From positions 1 to 64,000 of the forward strand of contig DAHVMY010000004.1 in NCBI GenBank assembly GCA_027319585.1: a DNA stretch of 64,000 nt. Direction: 5' to 3'. The notes beneath the pieces are model-generated. The model searched no databases and was not told the DNA's origin. It saw only the letters and a list, made by a program, of their open reading frames with translations. This stretch comes from AG-12 sp027319585 (GTDB lineage Bacteria; Chloroflexota; Dormibacteria; Aeolococcales; Bog-877). The position numbers and the translations under genes were made by a program. Below are positions 36,532 to 45,181 of the stretch, piece after piece (position 1 is the first letter of the stretch; every line of letters starts with the position of its first letter).

Positions 36532-37323
36532 TCAACGCCGGAAGATGTCCCTGGCTGCCGGGCGCAGCAGCGCCTGGGCGGGGAGCTCGGGACCGCTCCA
36601 GGTGAACCCGCGGACCACCGCGAGGGGCACTGCGTCCAGCTTGCCCATCACCAGTTCGCCGATCCCGGCGATCTCGTCGGCGGTCCCGATGGTGGAGGCG
36701 TGCAGAAGGTACCCTCGCTCATCGAGCAACCCGCGATGGTCACTAAGAGTGGGAATCCCGGCCGCTCCAATCGCCACATTGACAGCCCCCTCCCGAAAGG
36801 GACGGCCGAAGGTGTCGGTCACGATCACCCCCAGCGGGCCACCGCCCGCCAACTCCAGCCAGGCGGACCGCAGCGAGGCGGCGGCGCGGTCCGGATCCCG
36901 AGGCAGGCAGGTGACCTCGGAGCCCCCGCCGACGTTGCTTCGATCGACGCCGGCGTTGGCGCAGATGAACCCGTGGACGGTCTCGGTCACCAGCACTCCC
37001 GGCTCCGCCCGGATCACGGTTCGGCTCTCCCGCAGGATGACCTCGGTCAGGCGCGGGTCCTGTCCCACCCGTTCCGCGAGCGCGACCGCCACATCGCCAG
37101 GTTCCACCTCGTCCAGGCACACCAGGCGCCCCTCCGCCTTGGAGATCACCTTGTGGGTGACCAAGACCACGTCCCAGGGCTCGAGCCCGCCAGCCGCGCG
37201 CAGCGCGCGCTCCCCCAGGAGGGCCAGGTCCTGGCCCGGCCGCACCTCCCCGATCCCCTCGATCCCCCAGCAGGTCAGCCGCCGGCCCGCGACCAGCGGC
37301 CGGCTGGGCTCAGACTCCGCCAT
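36532..37323 (-). CDS. cofE: coenzyme F420:L-glutamate ligase
   Basis: A 263-residue CofE/FbiB N-terminal-type enzyme adding glutamates to F420-0. GIGEVRPGQDLA, THKVISKAEGR, GFICANAGVDRSN and VTDTFGRPFREGAVNVAIG are the family blocks. Unlike mycobacterial FbiB it has no C-terminal nitroreductase domain. ATG 37323 overlaps cofC by 14 bases; a TTG at 37332 is an alternative. Confidence 0.93.
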   Translation of the reverse strand: MAESEPSRPLVAGRRLTCWGIEGIGEVRPGQDLALLGERALRAAGGLEPWDVVLVTHKVISKAEGRLVCLDEVEPGDVAVALAERVGQDPRLTEVILRESRTVIRAEPGVLVTETVHGFICANAGVDRSNVGGGSEVTCLPRDPDRAAASLRSAWLELAGGGPLGVIVTDTFGRPFREGAVNVAIGAAGIPTLSDHRGLLDERGYLLHASTIGTADEIAGIGELVMGKLDAVPLAVVRGFTWSGPELPAQALLRPAARDIFRR

Positions 37324-37990
37324 CGCCTCCAACCCGCGACGGCTGTTCCCCCGAGAGCGCGAGCGCCCAACTCACCAGCGGGTGGGGGTTCCCGACCCCG
37401 GTCGAGTCAAGGTCCTCCGGACGGTCGAGATCCCAGCAGAAGCCTGGGCGCACCTCCACTGTGAGCTTCAGCCCCAGCCGGCTGGCGACACACTCATGGC
37501 GGTGCCGGGATCCGGGGCCGAAGGCGTAGGGAAGGAGGCGGCCGGGGGCGACCACCACCCCGTTGGTGCCGGACCCCTCGCGGTCCGGATAGATGATCAT
37601 GGAGCCAGGGTCGAGGCTGCGCGCCCTCGCCAGCAGGACTCGGAGGTCGCCATCCTCGACTGCCGGCAGATCGGCCGCCACGGTCGCCACCACTCGCGCA
37701 CCCCGCTCCAGGGCCCAGCAGGCGCCGGAGCGAACCGCCGCCGTCTGGCCGGCCCCCGGGTCCGCAATCTGGGCGACCCGTAAGCGCTCACACAGCGGCG
37801 AGAGCTGGGACTCTGAGGACACGACCACCATCGCCCCTCTTGGCCAGACTCGGGCCGCCAGGCTGACGACCCGCCGCGCCAGGGCGAGGCTGACCAGCTG
37901 CCTCCCCGAGTCCGGGAGGGTTGTGGCGAGCCGCTGCTTGCTGCCGGAGCTGGGCTTGACCGGCACCACCAGAAACGGGGTGACTGGCAT
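37310..37990 (-). CDS. cofC: phospholactate/phosphoenolpyruvate guanylyltransferase (F420 synthesis)
   Basis: A 226-residue CofC/FbiD-type nucleotidyltransferase. VVPVKPSSGSKQRLA at the start binds GTP, AADLPAVEDGDL holds the metal Asp, and GTNGVVVAP follows. It makes the guanylated 3-carbon intermediate used by CofD; whether the substrate is phospholactate or phosphoenolpyruvate cannot be told. It starts 4 bases after the cofD stop. Confidence 0.92.
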   Translation of the reverse strand: MPVTPFLVVPVKPSSGSKQRLATTLPDSGRQLVSLALARRVVSLAARVWPRGAMVVVSSESQLSPLCERLRVAQIADPGAGQTAAVRSGACWALERGARVVATVAADLPAVEDGDLRVLLARARSLDPGSMIIYPDREGSGTNGVVVAPGRLLPYAFGPGSRHRHECVASRLGLKLTVEVRPGFCWDLDRPEDLDSTGVGNPHPLVSWALALSGEQPSRVGGDGGV

Positions 37991-37994
37991 TGGC

Positions 37995-38993
37995 TCAACC
38001 CGTGGCAGAGGTCAGCTGAGATCGCGCCGCCGCCAGTACGAAGTTGGCCAGCCGCCGGCGAGCGGCCTCGCTGACCATCATGGTGTCGCAGATCTGGGGT
38101 GCGACGCCGCGCGCCCGGAGGTCATCGGCCAGCCCGGAGTCGACCGTGTCCACAACCAGGATGTCGAGGAGGCCGTGATAGTAGTCCGCTATCCCCACGG
38201 GCGACGCCGCCAGCCCCACGGCCTGCATCATCTCGACCGCCGGACCCTTGATGGCGCGACCGCCGACGATCGGGCTCACGGCGAGCACCAAAGGAGCCTT
38301 CGCCACGGCCTCGCGGACCCCCGGCACCGCCAGGATCGGGCCGATGGAGATGACGGGGTTGCTGGGAGCCAGGATCACAACCTCCGCCCCCTCGATGGCC
38401 TCCAGGACGCCCGGAGCCGGCCGGGCGCGGCCCACTCCCCGGTACTCCACCGCTGAGATGCGGGGCTCGCAGGCGTCGCGCACCAGGTATTCCTGAATGT
38501 GGAGGTCACGGCCATCGCAGGTGTGAATGCGGGTGACGACTTCGTCATCGGTCATCGGGAGCAGGCGCAGGGGCAGGCCCAGTCTCGCACCCAGCGCTTC
38601 TGTCACCGAGGAGAGGGGGAGGCCGTCCCGCAACCGGGCGGTGCGGAAGATGTGCGTGCCCAGATCCCGATCACCGAGCTGGAACCAGCTCTCCTCGCCC
38701 AGCCGCCGCAGCTGGTCGAGTGCCTGCCAACTCTCGTCGCGGATTCCCCAGCCCCTCGCCTCATCACCCATGCCGCAGAGCGTGTAGGTGACCGAGTCCA
38801 GATCGGGGCTGACGTGCAGCCCGTGGACCAAGAAGTCGTCCCCGGTGTTACCGACGACAGCGAGATCGGCGAACGGCTGCGCTGCCACCAACCCGGAGAG
38901 GAACCGGGCGGCGCCAACTCCCCCGGCTAGAACGGTGACCCTGAGCGGCCGCCCGGTCACAGGCTCTCGGCCCGCCGCGACCACTTGGTTCAT
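37995..38993 (-). CDS. cofD: 2-phospho-L-lactate transferase (CofD/FbiA)
   Basis: A 332-residue enzyme joining the activated 3-carbon unit to Fo. VTVLAGGVGAARFLSGL, VVGNTGDDFLVHGLHVSPDLDSVTYTLCG and LAPSNPVISIGPIL are diagnostic. First gene of cofD-cofC-cofE. The Fo synthase gene is not in the window. Confidence 0.95.
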   Translation of the reverse strand: MNQVVAAGREPVTGRPLRVTVLAGGVGAARFLSGLVAAQPFADLAVVGNTGDDFLVHGLHVSPDLDSVTYTLCGMGDEARGWGIRDESWQALDQLRRLGEESWFQLGDRDLGTHIFRTARLRDGLPLSSVTEALGARLGLPLRLLPMTDDEVVTRIHTCDGRDLHIQEYLVRDACEPRISAVEYRGVGRARPAPGVLEAIEGAEVVILAPSNPVISIGPILAVPGVREAVAKAPLVLAVSPIVGGRAIKGPAVEMMQAVGLAASPVGIADYYHGLLDILVVDTVDSGLADDLRARGVAPQICDTMMVSEAARRRLANFVLAAARSQLTSATG

Positions 38994-39158
38994 CCAATGC
39001 TCAAAGGGAGGGGTCTAGTCGAGCCCCGCCCCCAGCCGCACTGCGGGCACCAGCCGACGGGCGCCCGCCTTCATGCGCCGGCCCGGGGTGGCCGCCCGCC
39101 AGCAGTCGGCGCGACCAGCCCGGGGACGGGGTCCTCGGCCTCCCGGAGTCCGCCCAAT

Positions 39159-39521
39159 TCAGACGGCGCTGCAGGCCTTGGCCGCTCCCGCCCCGTCGCC
39201 AGAGTCGAAGGACTGGCCACAGGAGCAGGTCTTGACGGCCTGGGGGTTGTGCACCGTGAACCCCCCTCCCATCAGGCTGTCGACGTAGTCGATCTCCGCA
39301 CCCTCGAGGTAGGTCGCGCTGTAGGGGTCCACGAACACCCGGATCCCCTCCTGCTCGGTGACCTCGTCGTCACTGGCGGGCGCATCGTCGAAGCCCATGC
39401 CGTAGCTGAACCCGGAGCACCCGCCGGGCGTCACGTACACCCGGAGGCCCATCTCCTGGTTCTCCTGCTGCTCCAGAAGCTGCTTCAACTGGCTGATGGC
39501 CTGCTCGGAAACGGTGATCAT
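39159..39521 (-). CDS. erpA: A-type iron-sulfur carrier (ErpA/IscA-like)
   Basis: A 120-residue HesB-family protein with the three conserved cysteines: GGCSGFSYGM and CSCGQSF. It delivers Fe-S clusters to target apoproteins. The C-terminal ~18 residues (SGDGAGAAKACSAV) extend past the usual end. A second carrier lies at 45182-45577. Confidence 0.92.
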   Translation of the reverse strand: MITVSEQAISQLKQLLEQQENQEMGLRVYVTPGGCSGFSYGMGFDDAPASDDEVTEQEGIRVFVDPYSATYLEGAEIDYVDSLMGGGFTVHNPQAVKTCSCGQSFDSGDGAGAAKACSAV

Positions 39522-39600
39522 GCTGAAATTTCCCTGAACCTGCTCGGAAGCTGCCAGCTGCTGCTGGTCAATTCGAGTTTACCGCAGTCACGGGTCGCCG

Positions 39601-40200
39601 TCACCAATAGCGCTCCTCGCGCCAGGGGTCGGCGCTGTTGTTGTAGCCATTGCGCTCCCAGAAGCCGAGCTCGTCCTCGGCGCGAAACTCCACACCCTCC
39701 ACCCACTTGGCGCTCTTCCAGAAGTACTTGCGGGGCAGCAGCGCCCGCAGTGGATACCCATGCTCGGGCGAGAGCGGCAGCCCGTCGTGCCGATATGCGA
39801 GCAGGGCATCCTCGGCCGAGGCGACCTCCAAAGGCACGGAGGTCGTGAAGCCGCCAAAGCAGTGAAACTCGACGAACCGCGCCTCGGGGCGCACGTGGGC
39901 CAGCCTCGCGATCTCAGCCAGCGGAACCCCCAGGAAGCGGTTGTCGAACCGGCTCCATGTCGTCACGCAGTGGATGTCGCAGAGGACCTCCCTGGCGGGC
40001 AGGGCCAGGAGCTGGTCGAACGTGAGCACCGTGTCCTGCTCCACCGCTCCGAAGATCCTCAGGCGCCAGCGGCCCATGTCATAGGTGGGCACGCGGCCGT
40101 AGTGCAGCACCGGCCACTTCTCGGTCAGCACCTGCCCGGGTGGCAAGCGGGTGGGGTTGGCCTCGACGCGGGGATCGAGCTGGCGGCGACCGATCTTCAT
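39601..40200 (-). CDS. sulfite oxidase-fold molybdopterin oxidoreductase
   Basis: A 199-residue molybdenum-cofactor domain of the sulfite oxidase/MsrP group. The metal-ligand Cys lies in CDIHCVTTWSRFDN, the following FLGVPLAEIA and FHCFGGFTTSVPL bind the pterin, and LPLSPEHGYPLRALLPRKY completes the core. No signal peptide or heme domain is seen, so it looks cytoplasmic and single-domain; the donor and substrate are unknown. TAGGAT at 40208-40213 (minus) ends 7 bases before the ATG. Confidence 0.88.
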   Translation of the reverse strand: MKIGRRQLDPRVEANPTRLPPGQVLTEKWPVLHYGRVPTYDMGRWRLRIFGAVEQDTVLTFDQLLALPAREVLCDIHCVTTWSRFDNRFLGVPLAEIARLAHVRPEARFVEFHCFGGFTTSVPLEVASAEDALLAYRHDGLPLSPEHGYPLRALLPRKYFWKSAKWVEGVEFRAEDELGFWERNGYNNSADPWREERYW

Positions 40201-40207
40201 ACCTTGG

Positions 40208-40213
40208 ATCCTA
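40208..40213 (-). promoter_or_regulatory. -10 box TAGGAT for the molybdenum oxidoreductase gene
   Basis: TAGGAT on the minus strand, 7 bases before the ATG at 40200, consistent with a leaderless or near-leaderless transcript. Confidence 0.45.
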
Positions 40214-40263
40214 AAAGAAATGGCTTACGCCGGGCACCGCCAGTGGCCCCAGGCCAAGCGGCC

Positions 40264-40638
40264 TCAGGTCCCTTCGCGACAGACGCAGAACTCGTTGCCC
40301 TCGGGATCTCGCATCACCTGCCAGGCCCACCGCTGCGGATCCTCCTCGAAGAAAGGTGGTCCCACCGGCCGGGCCCCCAGGGCCCGCAGGCGGGCGACCA
40401 GGCGCTCGGGCTGGACGGTGAAGAGGTCGAGATGCAGCCGATTCTTCCCCGACTTCGGCTCGGGCACGCGTTGCAGAAAGACGCCCAGGGATCCGGGCGG
40501 GCCCACCAGGTCGAGGTACGGCTCCCCATCTCCGGCGGTAGCCGAGTAACCGAGAGCGGCCAGCCAGAAGGGGGCCAGAGCCGCCGGATCCAGGCAGTCG
40601 ATTCCAACCTCGACCCGGGGCCGCACCGATCCGCCCAC
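40264..40638 (-). CDS. VOC-superfamily (glyoxalase-like) protein
   Basis: About 124 residues with the vicinal-oxygen-chelate pattern: VEVGIDCLDPAALAPFWLAALGY, RLHLDLF, and the terminal DPEGNEFCVC. Members bind a metal and small electrophiles or act in resistance; the role is unknown. GTG 40638 avoids overlap with thyX. A GTG at 40701 (145 residues, overlapping thyX by 44 bases) is possible. Confidence 0.8.
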   Translation of the reverse strand: MGGSVRPRVEVGIDCLDPAALAPFWLAALGYSATAGDGEPYLDLVGPPGSLGVFLQRVPEPKSGKNRLHLDLFTVQPERLVARLRALGARPVGPPFFEEDPQRWAWQVMRDPEGNEFCVCREGT

Positions 40639-40657
40639 AACGGGCGCAACGGTCGGC

Positions 40658-41443
40658 TCAGACCTTGGCAAACCGCGGCACCCAGCATCCCCTGTGGTCA
40701 CGCTCGAAATCCTGGAACACCCCCGACGCCTCCTCCACCATGATCTCCCCCACCCGCCCGAAGATGAGCCTGAGCTCCTCCTCAGCGCCGACTGCGGTCC
40801 GCATCTGGACCACGTGCCTCAGGGTGCGCAGGTTCATGGTCATGACGATGTCAGTGCTCACCCCGATCGGGGCCAGCCGGCGGAGCGCGGAGGTGGCCTC
40901 CTTCTTGATGTGAAAGGGGACCCCGTCCTCGTCCAGGCCCAACGCTTTGGCGGCCGACAGCTGGAACTCCTCGAGTCGCTCCACCAGCTCCAGAACCTGC
41001 TGGCGCACGGGCTCAAGCGCGGGGGGAACTCGAAAGCCGATGTCCACCAGGCGGACATACCGCAGGCTCTCCTGACTGTAGGCAGCACCGGCACGATGGC
41101 GCACGATCTCGTGGGTGGCGACCCGGCTCACGTTGTGGAGCGCGAAGGTGTAGTTGGCATGCTCGAGCACGCTGCCGTGGGCACTCTTGAGGATGTTCTC
41201 CAGATAGGCGCGTGGGTCCTGGCGCACCCTGGTCACGTTGGGGTTCAGCCCCGGCTCCCAACTCCTGTAACAGGTGCGCCCCGCGAACTCCACCAGCAGC
41301 TCCCCGCCACTCCCGGCCGGATCCTGGACGCGCCGTTCCAGCCAGCTCGCACCACCCACCCGCTCCAGGTAGGACCGCATAGCGTCCAGGTCGACCGCCG
41401 GACGCGCGATGAGGTAGACCTCGGGCGCCGTCTCTCGGGGCAA
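40658..41443 (-). CDS. thyX: FAD-dependent thymidylate synthase
   Basis: A 261-residue ThyX making dTMP from dUMP with methylene-tetrahydrofolate. The RHR motif with following SxxS-x-R (VRHRAGAAYSQESLRYV) is intact, and AHGSVLEHANYTF precedes it. TTG start. It is 53 bases downstream of hemQ. Confidence 0.95.
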   Translation of the reverse strand: MPRETAPEVYLIARPAVDLDAMRSYLERVGGASWLERRVQDPAGSGGELLVEFAGRTCYRSWEPGLNPNVTRVRQDPRAYLENILKSAHGSVLEHANYTFALHNVSRVATHEIVRHRAGAAYSQESLRYVRLVDIGFRVPPALEPVRQQVLELVERLEEFQLSAAKALGLDEDGVPFHIKKEATSALRRLAPIGVSTDIVMTMNLRTLRHVVQMRTAVGAEEELRLIFGRVGEIMVEEASGVFQDFERDHRGCWVPRFAKV

Positions 41444-41496
41444 CTAGCTTGCCGCCGCGGTCCCCGGGAGCAGGGCCCGGGCAGGGCTAGGCGCCA

Positions 41497-42252
41497 TCAG
41501 CCGAGGGCCTCCAGCATCTCGTCGATCTGCGCCCGGACGCAGGTGAAGCTGGGCACATCGCGCAGGGTGTAGGAGGACGCCTCAGTGTCCCGGAGCGCCT
41601 GCACACAGTCCAGGAAGTCAGCGGCCGAGTCGGTCTCGAAGGCTACCACGAACTCCTGGTCATCCAGGCCGAAGGAATAGGTGGTGTTGATCTTCACGCT
41701 GGGGTACTCGTGCCCCACCCGGATGTGCTCCTGCATCATGCGCTGACGCTCCTCGGCGCTGAGCGCCCACCAGGCGCGGGTCTTGACGAAGGGGTAGACG
41801 AACAGGTAGCGGCTCTTGCCAGGAGCCAGGACCAGCCGGTCGGTGGTGCCGCCCTGGTTGGGGTGCTCGGTGTCGACGTAGATGGAGCGCTTGGTCATGG
41901 CGGTGTAGCTGTGCGAGCACTGAAGGTATCCCGCCAGCGCCGATCGATTGATGTCGGTGAACAGGGCCTGCAGCCGCTCGGCCTCCTCGCTCACCGCCCA
42001 GATCATCATGTCGCTGTCGCCCCTGGTCCCCACCAGGGTGAAGGTTCGCATCAGGATGCGGCGGCTGTGCTCCTCTAGCACCGTGGCCAGCTCGCGACGA
42101 TGCTCGGCCCGGGTGTCCGCCGACAGGCGGCGCCACTCCGGCTGCACCTTGTAGAAGGCGAATCTGACCAGCTGTCGCGGGGCCGGCTTGGTCGCGTCCC
42201 GGACCAGCACCGGCCCCACCACCGTTCGCGTCGCAGTCGGGGTCTGGCTCAC
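41497..42252 (-). CDS. hemQ: HemQ/chlorite dismutase-family heme protein (probable coproheme decarboxylase)
   Basis: A 251-residue dimeric alpha/beta-barrel protein: QLVRFAFYKVQPEWR, DSDMMIWAVS, YLFVYPFVKTRAWW, and the proximal heme His in MMQEHIRVGHEYP. In Gram-positive-type bacteria such proteins turn coproheme into heme b in the last step of heme synthesis. GTG start overlaps the zinc-ribbon stop (GTGA). It is 24 kb from the hemA-hemL cluster. Confidence 0.9.
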   Translation of the reverse strand: MSQTPTATRTVVGPVLVRDATKPAPRQLVRFAFYKVQPEWRRLSADTRAEHRRELATVLEEHSRRILMRTFTLVGTRGDSDMMIWAVSEEAERLQALFTDINRSALAGYLQCSHSYTAMTKRSIYVDTEHPNQGGTTDRLVLAPGKSRYLFVYPFVKTRAWWALSAEERQRMMQEHIRVGHEYPSVKINTTYSFGLDDQEFVVAFETDSAADFLDCVQALRDTEASSYTLRDVPSFTCVRAQIDEMLEALG

Positions 42253-42464
42253 CCCCTGTGCACCTCGAAGTTGGCCAGGCGCGGTCCCGGGCTGGAGATG
42301 ACCACGGTGTGCCCGCAGCGTGGACAGACATGCACGGCCCCCGAGCGGGTCACCACCCGACCCCCCTCCAGCTGCACCTGACACTCCGGGCCATCGACGC
42401 GCCTCCATGTGAGATCTGTCGCCCCACAATGATCGCAGGTGTCCGGAGGCGGGTTGTTAAGCAT
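42249..42464 (-). CDS. small zinc-ribbon protein
   Basis: A 71-residue protein with two CxxC knuckles, CDHCG and CPRCG, likely binding one zinc. ATG 42464 overlaps the M20 hydrolase stop by 8 bases, and its stop overlaps hemQ by 4 bases, so all three are co-translated. It may bind nucleic acid or a protein partner; function unknown. Confidence 0.78.
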   Translation of the reverse strand: MLNNPPPDTCDHCGATDLTWRRVDGPECQVQLEGGRVVTRSGAVHVCPRCGHTVVISSPGPRLANFEVHRG

Positions 42465-43650
42465 CGGGCCGCCCCGACTCGCAGAAGGACAGGGCCGCCC
42501 GAGCCATGACCTCCACCCCCACCGGGAGGCAGGCTTCGTCCAGGTCGAAAGCCGGATGGTGATGTGGCGCGGTGATTCCCGCCTCGGCATTGCCGGCCCC
42601 GAGCAGAAAGTAGCAACCCGGTACCGCCCGTAGGAACAGCGATACGTCGTCGCCGACCGTGACCGGCTCTGGATCGATCAGGACCACCCCAGGGCTGGCG
42701 GAGACCGCCGCCCTCACCAGCTGGGCCATCCGGGCGTCGCTCACGACCGGCGGGCACCCGGGCCCGCGCTCGGTTCGGGCGCTCGCGCCGAAACTGGCGG
42801 CGATCCCCTGGGCCACCTCAGAGATCCGGCGGAGCAGCCGATCCCGGTCCTCGACCATGAAGGCGCGCACCGTCCCGGTCAAGGTGACCGTATCCGGAAT
42901 CACGTTGAAGACGACTCCACCCTCGATCTTGCCCACCGTCACCACGGCCGCCTGAAACGGCGAGGTCTCCCGTGAGACCAGGGTCTGCAGTGCCAGCACC
43001 ACCATGCTGGCGATGGGGATGGGGTCCAGCGCCTGGTGCGGCAGGGCGCCGTGGCCGCCCCGACCCTCGATGACCACCCTGAACTCATCCGCGGAGGCGA
43101 AGATGGCACCCTCCCGCACCCCGACCGTGCCGGCCGGAAGCCCGCTCCATACGTGCAGCCCGAGCGCCCCCTCCATCTCCGGGTTAGACATCGCCCCTTG
43201 GTCGATCATCTCCTGGGCTCCGCCCGCGGTCTCCTCGGCGGGCTGGAAGGCGAACCGGATCGTCCCGGCAAGCGCAGAGCGCATCCCGGTGAGCAGCTCA
43301 GCCACCCCCAGAGCGACCGCCACATGGGCGTCGTGGCCGCACGCGTGCATCGCCCCGTCCACCAACGATCGGTAGGGCCGGTCGGCGCCACGCTCGAGGA
43401 GGGGTAGGGCATCGATGTCCGCCCTCAGCAGAAGCCGATGACCACCCGGACGTGCACCGTCCAGATCCGCAACCACCGCGCGGCCCTCGACCAGCCGCTT
43501 AGGGGTCAGCCCGAGGGTTCGCAGGCGCTGGGCGATGAAGTCGGCGGTGCCCCGCTCGTGACCGGAGAGCTCCGGATGCTGATGCAGGTGCCGGCGATCC
43601 GCGACCAGGCTAGGGCGCAGCCCCTGGACCGCCTCGTGGATATCAGTCAT
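42457..43650 (-). CDS. M20-family amidohydrolase
   Basis: A 397-residue metal hydrolase of the IAA-amino-acid/hippurate hydrolase type. Metal motifs are RRHLHQHPELS, HACGHDAHVAVAL, FQPAEETAGGA and late HHHPAFDLDE; the dimerisation insert contains GGHGALPHQALDPI. ATG 43650 is fixed by GAGGAG upstream. It removes an acyl group from an amino acid or cleaves small amides. Confidence 0.92.
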   Translation of the reverse strand: MTDIHEAVQGLRPSLVADRRHLHQHPELSGHERGTADFIAQRLRTLGLTPKRLVEGRAVVADLDGARPGGHRLLLRADIDALPLLERGADRPYRSLVDGAMHACGHDAHVAVALGVAELLTGMRSALAGTIRFAFQPAEETAGGAQEMIDQGAMSNPEMEGALGLHVWSGLPAGTVGVREGAIFASADEFRVVIEGRGGHGALPHQALDPIPIASMVVLALQTLVSRETSPFQAAVVTVGKIEGGVVFNVIPDTVTLTGTVRAFMVEDRDRLLRRISEVAQGIAASFGASARTERGPGCPPVVSDARMAQLVRAAVSASPGVVLIDPEPVTVGDDVSLFLRAVPGCYFLLGAGNAEAGITAPHHHPAFDLDEACLPVGVEVMARAALSFCESGRPDA

Positions 43651-43999
43651 GCGTACTCCTCGTCGATCTGGCAGGATCTTCCGCCCGGGCGAGCAGCCCC
43701 TCCAGGACCACCGGCAGAGCGCTGTTGGCAACCACCCGGTCGGCCCCCGCGGCCCGGGCTCGCCTCCCCAAGTCTCGCATCAGAACATGGGGGCCAAAGG
43801 CGACGATCAGCGGGGGCGGGGTCACCTGCGAGAGCCCGCGCATCGTCTGCAATCGGGACTCCTGGTCCCGGTTCAGGTCAACCAGCACCAGCTGCAAGCC
43901 GCTGAGGTCGGCACCGTGGGCGATCGATCGCAGGCTGAGACCATGGTGGCCCAGGATGGCGGAAAGCCGCGACGTGACCATCAGATCCGCCCCCACCAT
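43643..43999 (-). CDS. receiver-like (degenerate response regulator) protein
   Basis: A ~118-residue alpha/beta protein patterned like a CheY receiver: MVTSRLSAILGHHGL, then QLVLVDLNRDQ, LIVAFGPHV and a switch-like ADRVVANSALP. The typical phospho-acceptor Asp is doubtful (VDLNR) and there is no output domain. The start is uncertain because the frame is open to 44368; ATG 43999 (GGTGGGG upstream) fits. It overlaps the M20 gene by 8 bases. Confidence 0.65.
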   Translation of the reverse strand: MVGADLMVTSRLSAILGHHGLSLRSIAHGADLSGLQLVLVDLNRDQESRLQTMRGLSQVTPPPLIVAFGPHVLMRDLGRRARAAGADRVVANSALPVVLEGLLARAEDPARSTRSTHD

Positions 44000-44443
44000 C
44001 CCCACCGGTGCTGACCGTCGGAGTGGGTCATCGCGGCCGATTCCCGATGGCGATCCCTCACTGGTCACTCCGCTAGGGTACGCGTGACGCTGGCCCGACC
44101 CGATGGCGGCCCGGGCATCGACCACCCCCGCGCCCGGCTGCCGTCTCCAGTCGGGCCCTGACCGAGTAGGCAAGTGTTCTCGAGCGAAGCGCCGCCTTCC
44201 TGCTCGGACCCGATCGGCCTCTTCGCGGTGGAGCGGGCAACCCGGATGACGGAAGCGCTCTGATGAGCCCGGGCCCGAGGCGATGCCGCGCCGGCCGTCG
44301 GTGATCAGCGAGGCTTGGCGGCCGCCCGGCTCCGCCAGGCCTCTCGTGGCCCATGCGGCTTCCTGCAAGCAGGTGACCCTTGTGGAACGTGCCTCCCGCC
44401 CTCCGAGCCTCAGGAGGACGGTCGAGGAACCCTCGGACCGGAC
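44000..44443. other. intergenic region, possibly 5' extension of the receiver-like gene
   Basis: About 440 bases between the receiver-like gene and the MOSC gene. The receiver frame stays open through it, but the extra sequence is Arg/Gly-rich like a GC-rich random frame. No RNA gene could be recognised. Confidence 0.5.
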
Positions 44444-45127
44444 TCAGGACTCGACAACAACCGGACTTCCCGGCGCGATCCGCCCCGGAACCACAACTTC
44501 GGCGTAGACCCCCATCATGGCCTGCCTGGTCTCCACCAGATGGCGGAGCAGTCCCGGCCACCCAGCGTACGTATCCGGGTCTCGGGTCGTGACCACGCAG
44601 CGGGCACATTCCGAGAGCACGCGCACGACCGCCGCGCCGATGTGAAGGTGCGCGCCCAGCCATTCTCGTTCCGCATCGACCTGACCGGGGTCGGCAGCGA
44701 TGAACAGGTTGGCCCGAAACCTCCTGGGATCCACGTGTCGGTTCACGGCCGCGGCGACGCCGATCACGCTCGGCAGCAGCACCAGGTGGAGAGGTGAGTC
44801 ATCGAACGCCCCTCCGACCACCTCCGCCAGCTCGAGGGGACGCTGACACACCTCCCGCAGCCGGTTGGCGACGGCGGGGTGGCGCCAGGGAGTGGGCGGC
44901 AGGTCGGGGCCGGTGACCACCGCGCCGTCGGCGGCGCACACCGCGCGGAACCTCAGGAGCCCCGGCAGCCCACGCGCGCTCACGGGGTGGTCAGGGCGAC
45001 GGCTCTGACGATCGAAGGCGGCGATCCCGCGATCGCCCGTCAGCCCGCGAACCCCAAGGTTGGCCGACCGCAGCTGCTCTCCGGCCATCGACTTGACGGG
45101 ATACCGCCAGATCTCCGCGATCTCCAT
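44444..45127 (-). CDS. MOSC-domain protein
   Basis: A 227-residue protein with an N-terminal MOSC beta-barrel (IAEIWRYPVKSMAGEQL, RGLTGDRGIAAFD) and a C-terminal MOSC domain. The conserved Cys is in CARCVVTTRDPDT, the likely molybdenum ligand as in mARC/YcbX. It may reduce N-hydroxylated compounds with a sulfurated Mo cofactor (inference), consistent with moaD/moaE nearby. TAGAAT (45137-45142, minus) is 9 bases upstream. Confidence 0.88.
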   Translation of the reverse strand: MEIAEIWRYPVKSMAGEQLRSANLGVRGLTGDRGIAAFDRQSRRPDHPVSARGLPGLLRFRAVCAADGAVVTGPDLPPTPWRHPAVANRLREVCQRPLELAEVVGGAFDDSPLHLVLLPSVIGVAAAVNRHVDPRRFRANLFIAADPGQVDAEREWLGAHLHIGAAVVRVLSECARCVVTTRDPDTYAGWPGLLRHLVETRQAMMGVYAEVVVPGRIAPGSPVVVES

Positions 45128-45136
45128 GTCCGACCG

Positions 45137-45175
45137 ATTCTACTGGAGGGCTCTCGGCCAGAATGCACCTACAAT
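45137..45175. promoter_or_regulatory. divergent -10 boxes for MOSC protein and A-type carrier
   Basis: TAGAAT on the minus strand (45137-45142) faces the MOSC gene 9 bases away. TACAAT on the plus strand (45170-45175) ends 6 bases before the A-type carrier ATG. Only 54 bases separate the two starts. Confidence 0.5.
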
Positions 45176-45181
45176 CAAGGG

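Noticed and set aside
44000..44443. Possible structured RNA (RNase P, riboswitch) in the gap before the MOSC gene
   Set aside because: No conserved RNase P, tmRNA or cobalamin/SAM riboswitch core could be matched; the GC-rich hairpins look generic.
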